A stretch of 64,000 nucleotides of DNA from Sipunculus nudus (Eukaryota; Annelida; Sipuncula; Golfingiida; Sipunculidae). The stretch covers positions 10,783,508 to 10,847,507 of the forward strand of contig CM049313.1 of the NCBI GenBank assembly GCA_026874595.1. The letters run 5' to 3'. Positions 24,987-35,519 of the stretch are shown one piece after another. The translations under genes were made by a program, and so were the position numbers. Under the pieces are notes generated by a model, which was not told the DNA's origin, ran no database searches, and saw only the letters and a list, made by a program, of their open reading frames with translations. Positions within the stretch are counted from its first letter, which is position 1; every line of letters begins with the position of its first letter.

Positions 24987-25043
<57 letters not shown>
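24947..25043. repeat. palindromic AAT/ATT microsatellite
   Basis: A run of (AAT)n of about 38 bp turns at TAATTAATTA (24981-24990) into (ATT)n of about 55 bp, making one long simple-sequence hairpin about 100 bp before copy C. The upstream 24860-24945 stretch is diverged ATA/AAT repeat. Confidence 0.95.
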
Positions 25044-25047
<4 letters not shown>

Positions 25048-25148
25048 AAAAAAAACATTTTGTAAATACGATTGATCCTGTTTTAGTTTACATTTCGTAT
25101 ACATTCATTTGCATATTTTTCGTCCAGGAGACCAGAACCAAATACATC

Positions 25149-28100
25149 ATGAAGCTGAACGCGATTTTTATGGCATATTGCGCCCTCTGGTTGCAAGTTG
25201 ACGCACAGAGCGACCTAGACGATGACGGGGACGACTTCGTAGAGAACGTAGAGTAAGAGGTCTTTTTCTCTGAAACCATTTTCTTGCTTGTTAGAAAGTC
25301 ACATTCTCAAATTTCAAAGAACCACACTAAACACATGCGTATATGGTAGTTTCTTCCATAGACGCAAGGTGGCGCTCCGCAGTGCCATCGTTGCACCCAT
25401 ACCAACGAACAATGAAGAAATCAGATATATATTTTTTTCGGGCAAATTTGAGACATAATTTCCGACGCAATTGTTACCTGTCGTGCAACAGATCCGGCGT
25501 CTAGTTATGACCACCATGACAACAAATTTGTGATAAAAATTACCCGAAAAATTAGTGTTGGCATAGTATGAAAAAGGGGAAACAATTGTTGGATATCGTC
25601 GTCCTGCAGCCGCGTTTTCGAGAATTTCTCGTAGAAACACTAAGGCAGGCCATTCCGTCCATACACACGGGGAAGATGAACAATAACTGGAGGAATTATG
25701 ACCAACAATTATGCGAAATGCCAACCTCATGACCCGATTTATGTTTTTGGCGGTCGACAAAATCAGTCAACAAAAGTCGGCTTCATATTCGCCTACCTTT
25801 TTAGCTACCTTTGTCCAGTTATCTTACAGACATCCACCGCCATAATCATTCCTGGCACGGCGCACTACTCCCCCGTTTGAAGTCTTTGGCAAATGCTTAT
25901 GAATAATACATGCAGTGGTATTTGTAGAAAGGATACAACGACAACACTTTGTATTTGTGGCATTCCATATATGCGCATACGTAGTCCAAATGTGGAAGCT
26001 GACAGGCATCACAACCCCAAATCTTGATGCCGATGGGCCAATGATAGGGGGTCTACATGCATATATAGGCCTAACAAAATTTCCATGCCATTGGGCCAAC
26101 GGTGAAAGCAAACTTTTTACCGGTATGCCGATGGTATTAACTTTTTCGGACCTATTCTTCAGTCAAGTTCGGTCCCGTTTGTCTTCAGCATATTTTCCCA
26201 ACAAACCAAAAACATTTAGAGGGCCCTATTCCGATAACTCGCGTCAGTTAGCTAAAGACACCCCCTGAGTGAGCCTTTAATAAAATATAATAGACCAGAA
26301 AACGCGAACCTACGGTACACAATCGGTTTGATTTGTTTATATCAACGCCTCGGTTACATATTTTTCTGTGTCAGCATGTGCGCATGTACGGTGGCTACTA
26401 ATAGATAACGAAACAAGCGTATAATCCTTCACAGAGTAGTTATAAGAATCTTTTTTTTTTTTTTTTGCAGGAATACCAACAGTTCAATAATATGTAAGCA
26501 AGAAATCACATACATTCAGGAAGATAAACAGCTTGTTTTATGTGTTCACTCTGGACTTTTATCCCTGTAATTGCACTGGATAAAACAGATTTAACTCAGA
26601 ACACGTATCAAAACTACATGGCTTCTTTTAATACAATATCCGGTTCTCCCGGAAGCTCTAGTATATGCCTAACCGGCTTGCATTCAAACAATATATCAGG
26701 GCTCTTACCGTAAAGGCACCATAAATGTAGTTACTATAAAGACTACATTTTACCAATTCTGTATTTCAGTCACCTCCGGGAACACATGAAAGACCAAATT
26801 GACTTCAACCCAGACAAGATGTCCCGAGATGAAATACAGTTCTATTTCTTCAAGTAAGAAACCACATCATATGTTACAAAAATATACCTTATTTGAAAGT
26901 CTAGGATAATATAATAGACATGATAACAATTTTTGCAGGTAACATTGAAATTAACATTATATCATAATTTTCAATTCAGATTTCGGAAATTTTTCATGCA
27001 GATTTCCGACAACAACTATAGACGTTTGTATATAAACATCCGTTCTGATGACTAATAAAATGTGTCCACTTTATTCATGCATATGAATCGCTAACGTTCT
27101 GCATACACACATATATAGAATGCCACCTTAATGGCGGTTACGTTCTGTTATAACCTGTTTACAGGATTCATGACCTTGACGATGATAACCAGCTTGACGG
27201 GCTGGAGCTGTTTTCCGCTATACGTCATGGCTACGAACATATAGGTCACCTTGAGCAGAGGCTCGAACATCTTACTAAAGACGGAAATATGACCTTGATG
27301 GAGGCCGCGGTAGAGCACTACTCAAGTAGGTCACATCACCGGGAGAAGTATTATTATTTACTAAATGCATTTACTAAATACTCTATAGAATATAACCCGT
27401 TCTTCTGTTTGGACTGGTCCGCTAGACATAGGTAGAGTTCGTCCTGGACGAGTTATCCATTGGCCGAGATGACCCGCTAGATACACTGAAGTAGTTCTTG
27501 ATACATGGCGCGATAAAATTTAATTCCACCATGCGTCCCGTTTGATTTGTTCTTTATGCAAGCAGATAATGTTATAAAATTAGTTTTCAAGATTCATGTT
27601 TGTCGTTTTATTTATACTCCCTTGTCCCACCACTTATAAACATATATCAGTGGCGTGACTTAAGGTGATTATAGATAATTAAGTCCCCCCCCCCCCCCCC
27701 ATGGAGAGGAGTTTATAGGGGTTTATGAATTTATATCTACATAATTATATGGGTCAATATTTTTGTGGGTAGACTTTCTTAGGTCCAGCGGAGTTAATAA
27801 TCCTTCGATTATAATATTTTTTTTGTCCGTGATTGCAAATATCTCAAATATGGCTGAGTTTTAATACAATGATTTTTCTAACAATATTAGTCATAGGTCA
27901 CAGGTGTGAACCTGATATTATTTGTGACCTTGATCTAATTTCAAAGGTCGTATACTCCTTAGTTGATTACCTATTATCGCTCAGTTGCGGGCATCAGGGG
28001 GAGGCCCACACTGATCGCATGGCGATACAAACAGCTAGTTTTTAATAATTTTAAAATGTCAGAATGTATCATTGATTGTATGTACAGAATTTTATACATT

Positions 28101-28479
28101 TAACTGTTTCATCTGGCTTTGTCCGTACAATATTTCATGTTATGGAATACTACATACATGCATGTTTTTTGGTGTTAATATTGGTTAAATCATGTATCCT
28201 ATGGCAGTGATTTAAGCAAACGACCCCATTAAAAAAGTTTATGTTAAATATATGCTGTCCATTATGAAATATGAATTAATTGTAAATAGCTAGAAAATTT
28301 CAGAATTTTGTGTTTTGTTTTCATCTTCAGGACAAGTGGACATTATCCTGATAGATGATGATATAAACAAGGACGGGTACATTAACTATGTAGAATACAG
28401 CAAGGCTAGACGTGTGGGCATGGTGTTCAACCAAGCGGGCACCACCAACCTCATACACAGCAAAAACGCCAAGGGCTAA
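25149..28479 (+). CDS. MCFD2-like: MCFD2-like EF-hand protein, copy C
   Basis: Four coding exons: 25149-25252, 26770-26853, 27165-27325 and 28331-28479 (stop TAA), giving 165 residues. The N-terminus MKLNAIFMAYCALWLQVDAQ is a signal peptide closely matching copy B. It is followed by an Asp-rich linker (SDLDDDGDD), shorter than in B. EF-hand loop 1 is DLDDDNQLDGLE (66-77) and loop 2 is DINKDGYINYVE (127-138), both complete. The coding exon begins after acceptor TTTTCGTCCAG, 20 bp before the ATG, so a further upstream non-coding exon is expected. Same family and inferred role as copy B. The C-terminal tail is longer and lies in a locally duplicated segment (see 28436-28532). Confidence 0.85.
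25320..26760. other. first intron of copy C
   Basis: Frames of 148 codons (25314-25760 minus) and 117 codons (25915-26268 plus) occur but lack recognisable motifs and convincing splice or start context. The region has above-average GC and may be remnant transposon sequence. A long T run lies at 26451-26467. Confidence 0.4.
27340..28320. other. third intron of copy C
   Basis: No gene. A 16 bp C run at 27685-27700 sits next to CAGTGGCGTGACTTAAGG, the edge of a poly-G type dispersed element. Confidence 0.5.
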
Positions 28480-28532
28480 CAAACAGACGGGCACCACCAG
28501 CCTTATATACAACAAACACGCCAAGGGCTAAC
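28436..28532 (+). repeat. 52 bp-spaced duplication across the copy C stop codon
   Basis: Two 45 bp copies start CGGGCACCACCA and end CCAAGGGCTAAC, at 28436-28480 and 28488-28532. The first encodes the C-terminus and stop of copy C. The second lies in the 3' UTR and has diverged at several positions. Confidence 0.93.
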
Positions 28533-28594
28533 ACACGCACAGTAGTGGACTGTACGTGTGATTTTTCAAGTAAATTGTGTTCTATTATTTCACG

Positions 28595-28600
28595 AATAAA
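28595..28600 (+). terminator. poly(A) signal, copy C
   Basis: AATAAA 116 bp after the stop codon, overlapped by a second (AATAAA at 28600-28605), and followed by T-rich DNA. Confidence 0.75.
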
Positions 28601-28639
28601 ATAAACATAAGATTGATGAACTTTTTTTCGTTTTATTGT

Positions 28640-31604
28640 CGTTTTTAACGAAGCTTTATTTCATTATCACGTGTCACTCACATGGTCATTACTTTATCGG
28701 GGTTAACAGATAACTCAGTTGCCGAGTTTAACATAATTTTGAGCGCCTTTGTTCAGCAGAGCTGACCTTCGAACAAACACAAGAGATAAGATGCGGTGTC
28801 TATTTGCTCTCTAAAGCTCAGGCTCCAATTCATCCAATATAGGCCTGTGGTATCTATTCAATATTATTACAGGATCAAGTCTAGGCAAAGCTTTCACTAA
28901 TAGTAAGCACATTCAATAAGTTTTATGAACTAGACTGCATTGAGAGAGGACATATATCTGCCCACTTTATTCAAATCACATCCCGAATTGGGCAAAGTCC
29001 AGCCTCTAATTTCTTTGATTGTACGAAATTCCATACTTCTATGCCATTACAGTACAAAAAGATAAAGTGCTTCCGGCTCACATTAGGTGCAAGGTCAACT
29101 GAAAAATAAATTTATTTATTAAATTAATACATTTTCCCCCCTATAGGCTTATATGGTGGATGTATCAACCGTTAAACAGCATACCTGATTTTATGGCAAC
29201 TAAATAACCTATTAACTTCAATACTAAGTTCAGCAAAATTGCCGAAACTTTTTGAATGAGGCAACGTTGGAATAAAGAATCCAGTGAAATTCCCCCGAAA
29301 CATTACGGTTTATGATGATTATTGTTCTTCCAATCCCATGATCTTATGGTAAAAGAGTTTCCCTTGGGGAAACATAAGGAAAACAACAAGCCTTCTTTAG
29401 TGTTAGGTGTTTAGTCCCATATAAAACAAGCAATAGCGGTGACAGAAAAGCTTCTGAAATACTTGGAAGGAGGAATCTGCGTTTGAAAAGGACCGAGAAA
29501 AACATGACGAAGATACTTCGAGGACATTATACCAAGGTGCGAATATACGCGGAGAGATTTTTTTCTCTACGGTTGATGCTGCATGCACGATTGGAAAGGT
29601 AACGACAGAGAACTCGGTGGAAATAGATGGCAAATTATGGTAGGATTATTATTCTGTCAACGCTTTGGAACTAATTTTGACAAAGCAATTTGTGAAGGAA
29701 TGGAACGGCTAAATATTTGGAGGCCGGAGGGAAACTCCACACTCTATGGTAAACACCCCGTTGTATATAGTAATAGTCTGTTACCTTGTGATTTCTTCTC
29801 TGCTTAAAGCCTTTCTCCCATCTAACGATTTTTCCCGCAAATTTTTCGCCGGCCGGAAAATCGGTAGGATCATAAGATGTGTGGGTGCAAAAACCCTTAA
29901 CAATGTCAAGGATTTTCCGGCAGGATAAAAATCGGCCGGGAATTTAGTAGATGTGATGACGAAACCTCAAAAGTCGGCTGATCTATAACCTATCTTTCCT
30001 TCTTTTTATCATTTTTGAAGCCAATAATAAACCTAGAAGCGAAATCAGAAGTGACCAAAAGACCGGAGAAATCAGGTAATCTGCAGGAAAGATCGGTAGA
30101 TGTGCGGGCACTCACCTGCCGGGGAGACCTGCAGATTTTTCTGGCCAGTTAAAAAAAATCGGTACATGGGAGACCGGCTTTAAATACATGCACAAACGGC
30201 AAATCTAAGTTAATGGGAAACATGTACAGTTATAACTTCATTCAACAGAGAATAATGCATTGCACTTCCATAGTTATTTCCGGGAAGGCGCTAGGATGGT
30301 TAATGGAGTCTGAGTAATGAGTATGGAGATCAAATGATCCAGGCACCAGTTGGTTATTCAATATTCAAGCAAGGTTACAATCATACAGAATTTTCACACA
30401 GCAAAACAAAGTCCAGATTATAATTTTATTTCCTTAAAACATACACAAAAGGTATTTCAAATCAGTTACCAGGCAATTATGGTAATGACATAGACGTTTA
30501 GAACTGTAAAGTACGGCCATGCACTGTTCCAAAATGTCACCTGTGCTTGAAATCTTCTTTAGGCCACAAAATATAAAATAAAAATGTTTGCGGAAACTTT
30601 TTAAGTCCTCGGTAACGTGACTGATCAGTGCTGCTTGTCCGTTCAAACTATTCATGTAGCCATACAAAAATATGGTTTTACGGATTCGCCGCTTCCATTT
30701 CCGTGGATTATTTTTATTATTTTTTTTTTTTTTGGCAAATGATGACCAAGTCCATGTTAAAGTTGCTGATTTGTTCCATGACACGAATTCTTGGAGGTTT
30801 GTAAAATGGACTACATTTTGTGTTGATCATAAACTGGATAATTATTTTCTAAGCAAGCTGGCAAAATTCTACGTTTTGTGTCTCGACCGGTATATAAAAA
30901 AAAAGAAATTCGCCAGCTGGGTCCGTAGAACAATAATTTTGTGTGTTGCCTAACGATATCATGGAAAAGTACCGAACTTTGTGTTGTCTACATGCAGCGT
31001 TTCCATTTTTCTTGCCAGTTGGCACATTCAAGATATTTTGTCACAAGCGTTAAATTATAATAGCAAATTCACCCGCACTCTCCATAACTACGCTTCCAAA
31101 GTCCATTGAACAATTCATTTTGTATGGCCAAGGGAAAGAATACTGTCCTCAGAACTTGTCTCTGTTTCACGACCACCTGCCGACCTGTTATGGCGACAAT
31201 TTTCTAGAACGTCATATATAGAGATTTAACAAGAAGGCATCCATCAAGCGTCCAACTATATTCGACTATGTCATTCACTTAATCATTGTGAAAACCTATT
31301 GTCTTCTAAATTATTTATAAAATGTGTTGCCATTTACTGAACTATTCTGAAAAATGTTTATTTCTTGTACTTTTTATGTAAATTTCTTTTTCTCTTGGTT
31401 CTTAAATACATATTTCATGGAGATACATGTTTATTGCTTAATTTGCTGCCAAAATAAGCAGGCGTGTAGCGGTGAAACGTAAATAACTATCGGTCTAAAC
31501 GGGTAGATCTTTTTTGCTTGTTTAGATAAGCCTGGTATTTCCATTCCGAATGCCTTACGTATTCCGTAACTTATGGTAAATGTGACTATATTGCTTGTTA
31601 GTTA
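28640..31604. other. intergenic, no gene seen
   Basis: About 3 kb of mostly unique DNA. Short frames at 29403-29928 and 30434-31031 do not resemble any family. Between 29820 and 30180 several CCGG(C)-flanked patches (GCCGGCCGGAAAATCGG, GATTTTCCGGCAGG, CTGCCGGGGAGACC) recur in both orientations, suggesting a decayed inverted element. Confidence 0.5.
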
Positions 31605-31958
31605 TCAATAACTTGATCCGTATGAAAAACTTGGATTTATAAGAAGATTTGTATGAGGTAGCGTTTCGCCCGCGAGTTCTGCTTTAAGACCAGCTGGATT
31701 ATCTGCAGACCTGTTTTGATCCACAACATAATGCTCTCCGTGTTTCTGAAGGTCGAAGGTCATTTCGTCACATGGGGTCAAAAGTGTTGTGTGTGACCTT
31801 GAGACACGTAGTATGACCTCACGGTACCGAGTCACGATATTTTCGCACACACTGCGTAACCTGGCGCGGGTTTTTCTCATGGACTTCCGGATATGCTGCA
31901 GACGACGGGAAGCCACCTGGCGGAGACGCACGAGACTAGGGCGTTCGCTTGCGCTCAT
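31605..31958 (-). CDS. unrecognised 117-residue basic ORF
   Basis: An ATG at 31956-31958 opens 117 codons ending at 31605. It lies about 40 bp inside a good acceptor (TTGTTACCAG, ending near 31999), so it could be a first coding exon preceded by a spliced leader exon. The N-terminal ~60 residues are strongly basic and helix-prone (SLVRLRQVASRRLQHIRKSMR), and the C-terminal part is mixed, ending INPSFSYGSSY. G+C content is clearly higher than in flanking DNA. There is no signal peptide or membrane segment. I recognise no family, and a poly(A) signal was not pinned down. It could be a small gene, an exon, or a non-coding island. Confidence 0.35.
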   Translation of the reverse strand: MSASERPSLVRLRQVASRRLQHIRKSMRKTRARLRSVCENIVTRYREVILRVSRSHTTLLTPCDEMTFDLQKHGEHYVVDQNRSADNPAGLKAELAGETLPHTNLLINPSFSYGSSY

Positions 31959-31999
31959 CTTTCCCGCCAAAAGGGGTCAGATCGCCGTGAAGTTCAACC

Positions 32000-33660
32000 T
32001 GGTAACAAAATATAAGAAAATAAATATAACAATAATCAGAATAATAGATCACTTGTAAAGCCAATGTACCACACAAACTAATATTTTTCTTTAGAGGGCG
32101 ATTTTTTAAATATTTTTTTTTGATATGTTGAAACACAATACGTGAAATTTTGCCAGATTGCCGAGAAATACAAAAATTTGCCCCAGTTCTTGAAATGGTG
32201 CTTATGATCAATACAAAGTGTAATTCATTATGTAGATTTGACCCCTGCTCAGTTCATGAGTCAATTATAACAAACAAAACCCAATAGAATGATGATATTT
32301 GATTTGTCGGGGACTCATAGAAATGTGAAAATAAACAAGACAACAAAGACTACAAAATTTTTATTTCTATAAAATTGTGAATTTTAGAATCTAAGTTCCT
32401 AAACAGGGCCGAGATCTTGTTGAGACGCTCATTGTTTACACTTGTAAAATAGAAATGTGTTTTGTTTATTATTTATTTATTTATTCATTCGTTTATTTTT
32501 AATATTCCCTCTTTAATTTTTGTCTCCCTTCTGTATATGAATTATTATTATTATTATTTTCATTATTATTATAATAATTATTACTCTGTTCAATTCATGT
32601 ATGTTATTCAGGTGGAGTTGATATGTATATCAAAGGACCAGTTACATAAACATTTGAAACATATTTAACAATATTCTATTATTTTGAGTTCTTATCATTT
32701 ATCAGATTATAGCTGGTATAGAACAATTTGGAAATAGACAAAGAATTAATGAGGACTGCATTTTCTTGTCTTCTCAGAATCTTTGTAATTTATGATATTT
32801 GTAGCACGTAAGCAATGACGTTACTCGTTTGCAATATGTATTTCTGTATTGACTGTAAATTTTAATACATTTGGAATTATGGGCCGATAGTCTTTTATAC
32901 CAAAATAAAGTATCTCTATTTCAATATTTCTATTGTGCTTTATTTTGGAATCACAGGTCATACTACAGACAAATACAGACAGACAGCTAGACAGAAAGTC
33001 AGAGACACAGCGGGACAATAGACACAACCGACTGCAATTCCCACGCTCCGAAAAGGGCGAGGAAAATAGAAAATGCCATGAACACCTGATAAACCGGATT
33101 GTCAGCGTTTTCACATTCAGTTTTAGGATCTTGCAATCCAGTTTACTACATCACATAATAATAAGGCATTCATTACAACAAACCTATTATCATGATATTT
33201 ATATAGTGGAACTAACATTCTGAACATTACATATATAATTATATGTGCAACGAAAGGAAACTATACAGCCCTGAAGTCATTGTATGATTCAGCCTCGTTG
33301 TTTAACAAACTTTAAAAAAAATATCCTTTTTTAAGAATATATTAACTGTCAAATAAGAAAGCTTATTTACCTTACCTCAATTATTGTGTGTTGAGCCAGG
33401 ATGGGTAGTACTATAGGTCCGAGCCTCGTCTCGTCTTGCAGGGTTTGTCAAGACGAAACACATCCATGGTAACAAGTGCAATTGTGACGTCATGAGACGT
33501 GAGACACCTCTTAGTTACGTAATGTAGTCTGTTATCTTGGAGTATTGATATCACTTCAAGTCCAGTCGACAATATTTTTTCTCAGAAACCAGAAAAAGGC
33601 TTGAAGGTTTGTTTCCATGTGTGCGTTTGTACGTATATGCGTATGTCCGTATATATGCGT
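32000..33660. other. intergenic, no gene seen
   Basis: AT-rich. TTAT/ATT simple repeats occur at 32465-32500 and 32540-32585. A GACAGACAG patch near 32975 is common in dispersed repeats of this window. A TGACGTCATGAGACG patch lies near 33486. Confidence 0.5.
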
Positions 33661-33668
33661 GAAAAATA

Positions 33669-33861
33669 GGTGTTTCCATGTGCGCGTATATATATGCGTA
33701 TATTTGTGTGTACTGGCAGACTTGTATTTTAATTTGTTCTGTGGATCGAGCAGGCTTTCTACAAAGAGATAGTGAAATGATGTCAGTTTATCCCCAAAAC
33801 CCTGAATTTACGCAGACCCTATTTATGCGCACATACACATATACGCGCACATGGAAACACC
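33669..33861. mobile_element. 193 bp MITE with perfect 23 bp inverted ends
   Basis: The left end GGTGTTTCCATGTGCGCGTA (33669 onward) and its exact complement at 33839-33861 form 23 bp perfect inverted repeats, extendable with mismatches to about 40 bp. Another half-copy of the end (GTTTCCATGTGTGCGT) lies at about 33610-33625. The element is non-coding. No clear target duplication was seen beyond a possible dinucleotide. Confidence 0.75.
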
Positions 33862-34271
33862 ACTGAACTGTACTTTAACTGAAAATATGTGACCGTACTT
33901 ATTCATTTAAGAGGATGCTCTGTTCCTTGGCGTGTGTGGCCTTCAATGTTATTATATAAACAATAGGTTCTGACAATAAATTCTGCAACAGGCGTTTGAG
34001 TCAGTCTAAGTATACCTGGAGCAGAAAACTGATAACAGGGGCCCCTATACAAAAAGTCTGTAAAATGTGTAACGCATTAAAAGACTTTTTCCTAGATTAG
34101 ACACACCTTTTTATTTAAATATGATTAATCTGAAACCTAAAGGTTAACGACAGGTAAGACACCATTCGCGGTCATGTGAGTGCCAGTGAATGAATTTATG
34201 GGAAACAGGAATCATATTTAACTCAATTGTCTGGTCAGTGGAAGAATGTCAGTAGATTCTACAGGAAAATT

Positions 34272-34945
34272 GGTATATATGTATTATGCGGGGTTGAACT
34301 TCAGGCGGCTAAAAGAACAAGTGAACCCACATTTTCATGCAGAAAAATGTGTATGGGTTCAATGCGTAATAGACACTAAACTAGTGAACCCACACTTTGA
34401 TTTTTTTTTAAGAAATCGCACATATCTGCCTGTGAACCCACATTCATTTTGTGCAAAGTAAACCCACTTTTGCAGTTTTGGTATTTTTGTCGATGACGTC
34501 GCGTAAAACGTCAAGAAAAATGAGTAAAAGAAGTGATGCTTATTTTTACTGCATATTTCTAACTTATAAAATACTGTTATATATTACATATATTATATAG
34601 TATATAGTAAAGCCTATAAGGCGTTGAACCCACATTTTTTAAAAAGAAAATATGGGTTCACTGCATGTTTTAGGCGATCTATGTATGTTTATGGTGAACC
34701 CACATTTGTTGTTTTTGTCAGTGATGTTGTGTACATATATCACGTTAAAAAAATAAGTCAAGAATTGATGCTTATTTTTCCTATACAACTTATATAAACA
34801 AATGATAAGATATTGAAATATTATTTATACTAGGGTATAGTATAGAAGCCTATTAGGCAATGAACCCACATTTTAAAAACGAAAATGTGGGTTCAGTTAC
34901 AGTTTTTGTCCACTGAAGTTCAGTCCCGTATAATGCACGTATACC
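34272..34945. mobile_element. inverted-repeat element with GAACCCACATTT hairpins, copy 2
   Basis: This is the partner of 9303-9902. Here the inverted ends are longer: GGTATATATGTATTATGCGG followed by GGTTGAACTTCAG on the left, and on the right CTGAAGTTCAGTCCCGTATA followed by ATGCACGTATACC. At least eight GAACCCACATTT motifs occur inside in both orientations. AGACTT/TAGACACT and ACTATATA patches between motifs are also shared with copy 1. Confidence 0.75.
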
Positions 34946-35117
34946 GTAAAATTTGTGTCCCCTCCCTTCAGTGGAGTCATGTAAGGTTTGGTCTCATCGT
35001 CGTCATGTAACTTTTGAACTTTTGGAACCTGGAGGTTGTACTTCCTGTGTCAAGGTTTCACTATCGTAAAAAAAGTATATATCTAAATCAATCCAAAAAT
35101 TGTTTTAAATCGTGTAA

Positions 35118-35431
35118 GACCCCATAAAGTGTACATTTTTTAAACCTGGTACAGTGACCTTTCCGATGGTATACATGTTTTCTTATTTTTACTTCATTTT
35201 TATTTAATCAAAATTTAAAATTTCAGTTTACGGATAGATAGAACTTTTCAGTTATTGTCATGTAGTTTAATATTAGTCCACTTAAAAGTGACTTACTGGG
35301 TGCTTAAAGTAGCTTACCTTTTTATTATAAAAAATGTTACAAAATCATGTGAAAATGAGTGAAAAGTTAAAAAATATATATACCATAAAAACGATCACTG
35401 TACCAGGTTTAAAAAGTATACTTTATGGGGT
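35118..35431. repeat. foldback repeat, ~38 bp arms
   Basis: GACCCCATAAAGTGTACATT and onward to CTGGTACAGTGA (35118-35157) is matched in reverse complement by 35395-35431. Weaker complementarity continues outward to about 35070 and 35485, so the whole may be a ~420 bp MITE with ~100 bp decayed ends. Confidence 0.7.
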
Positions 35432-35519
35432 ATTATATAAATATAAAGCACGTTTAGATTGGTTTTAGATATGGGGGTTTTTGAAAATATTTATACCTTA
35501 AACTACCGTCTGTGATCCA

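Larger units (their letters stand above)
21200..25148. other. intergenic between LINE and copy C
   Basis: No supported gene. It contains a GGATCCACCCCTGAAATA patch (about 21499-21517) like the end of the poly-G element, a 13 bp G run (24134-24146), and AAT microsatellites. Short frames at 23127-23336, 23522-23716 and 24442-24756 are AT-rich without family motifs. The 5' exon and promoter of copy C probably lie here, but I could not locate a convincing donor. Confidence 0.5.

Noticed and set aside
25314-25760. 148-codon minus-strand frame in the first intron of copy C
   Set aside because: No motif, no splice or poly(A) context, and an implausible residue mix.
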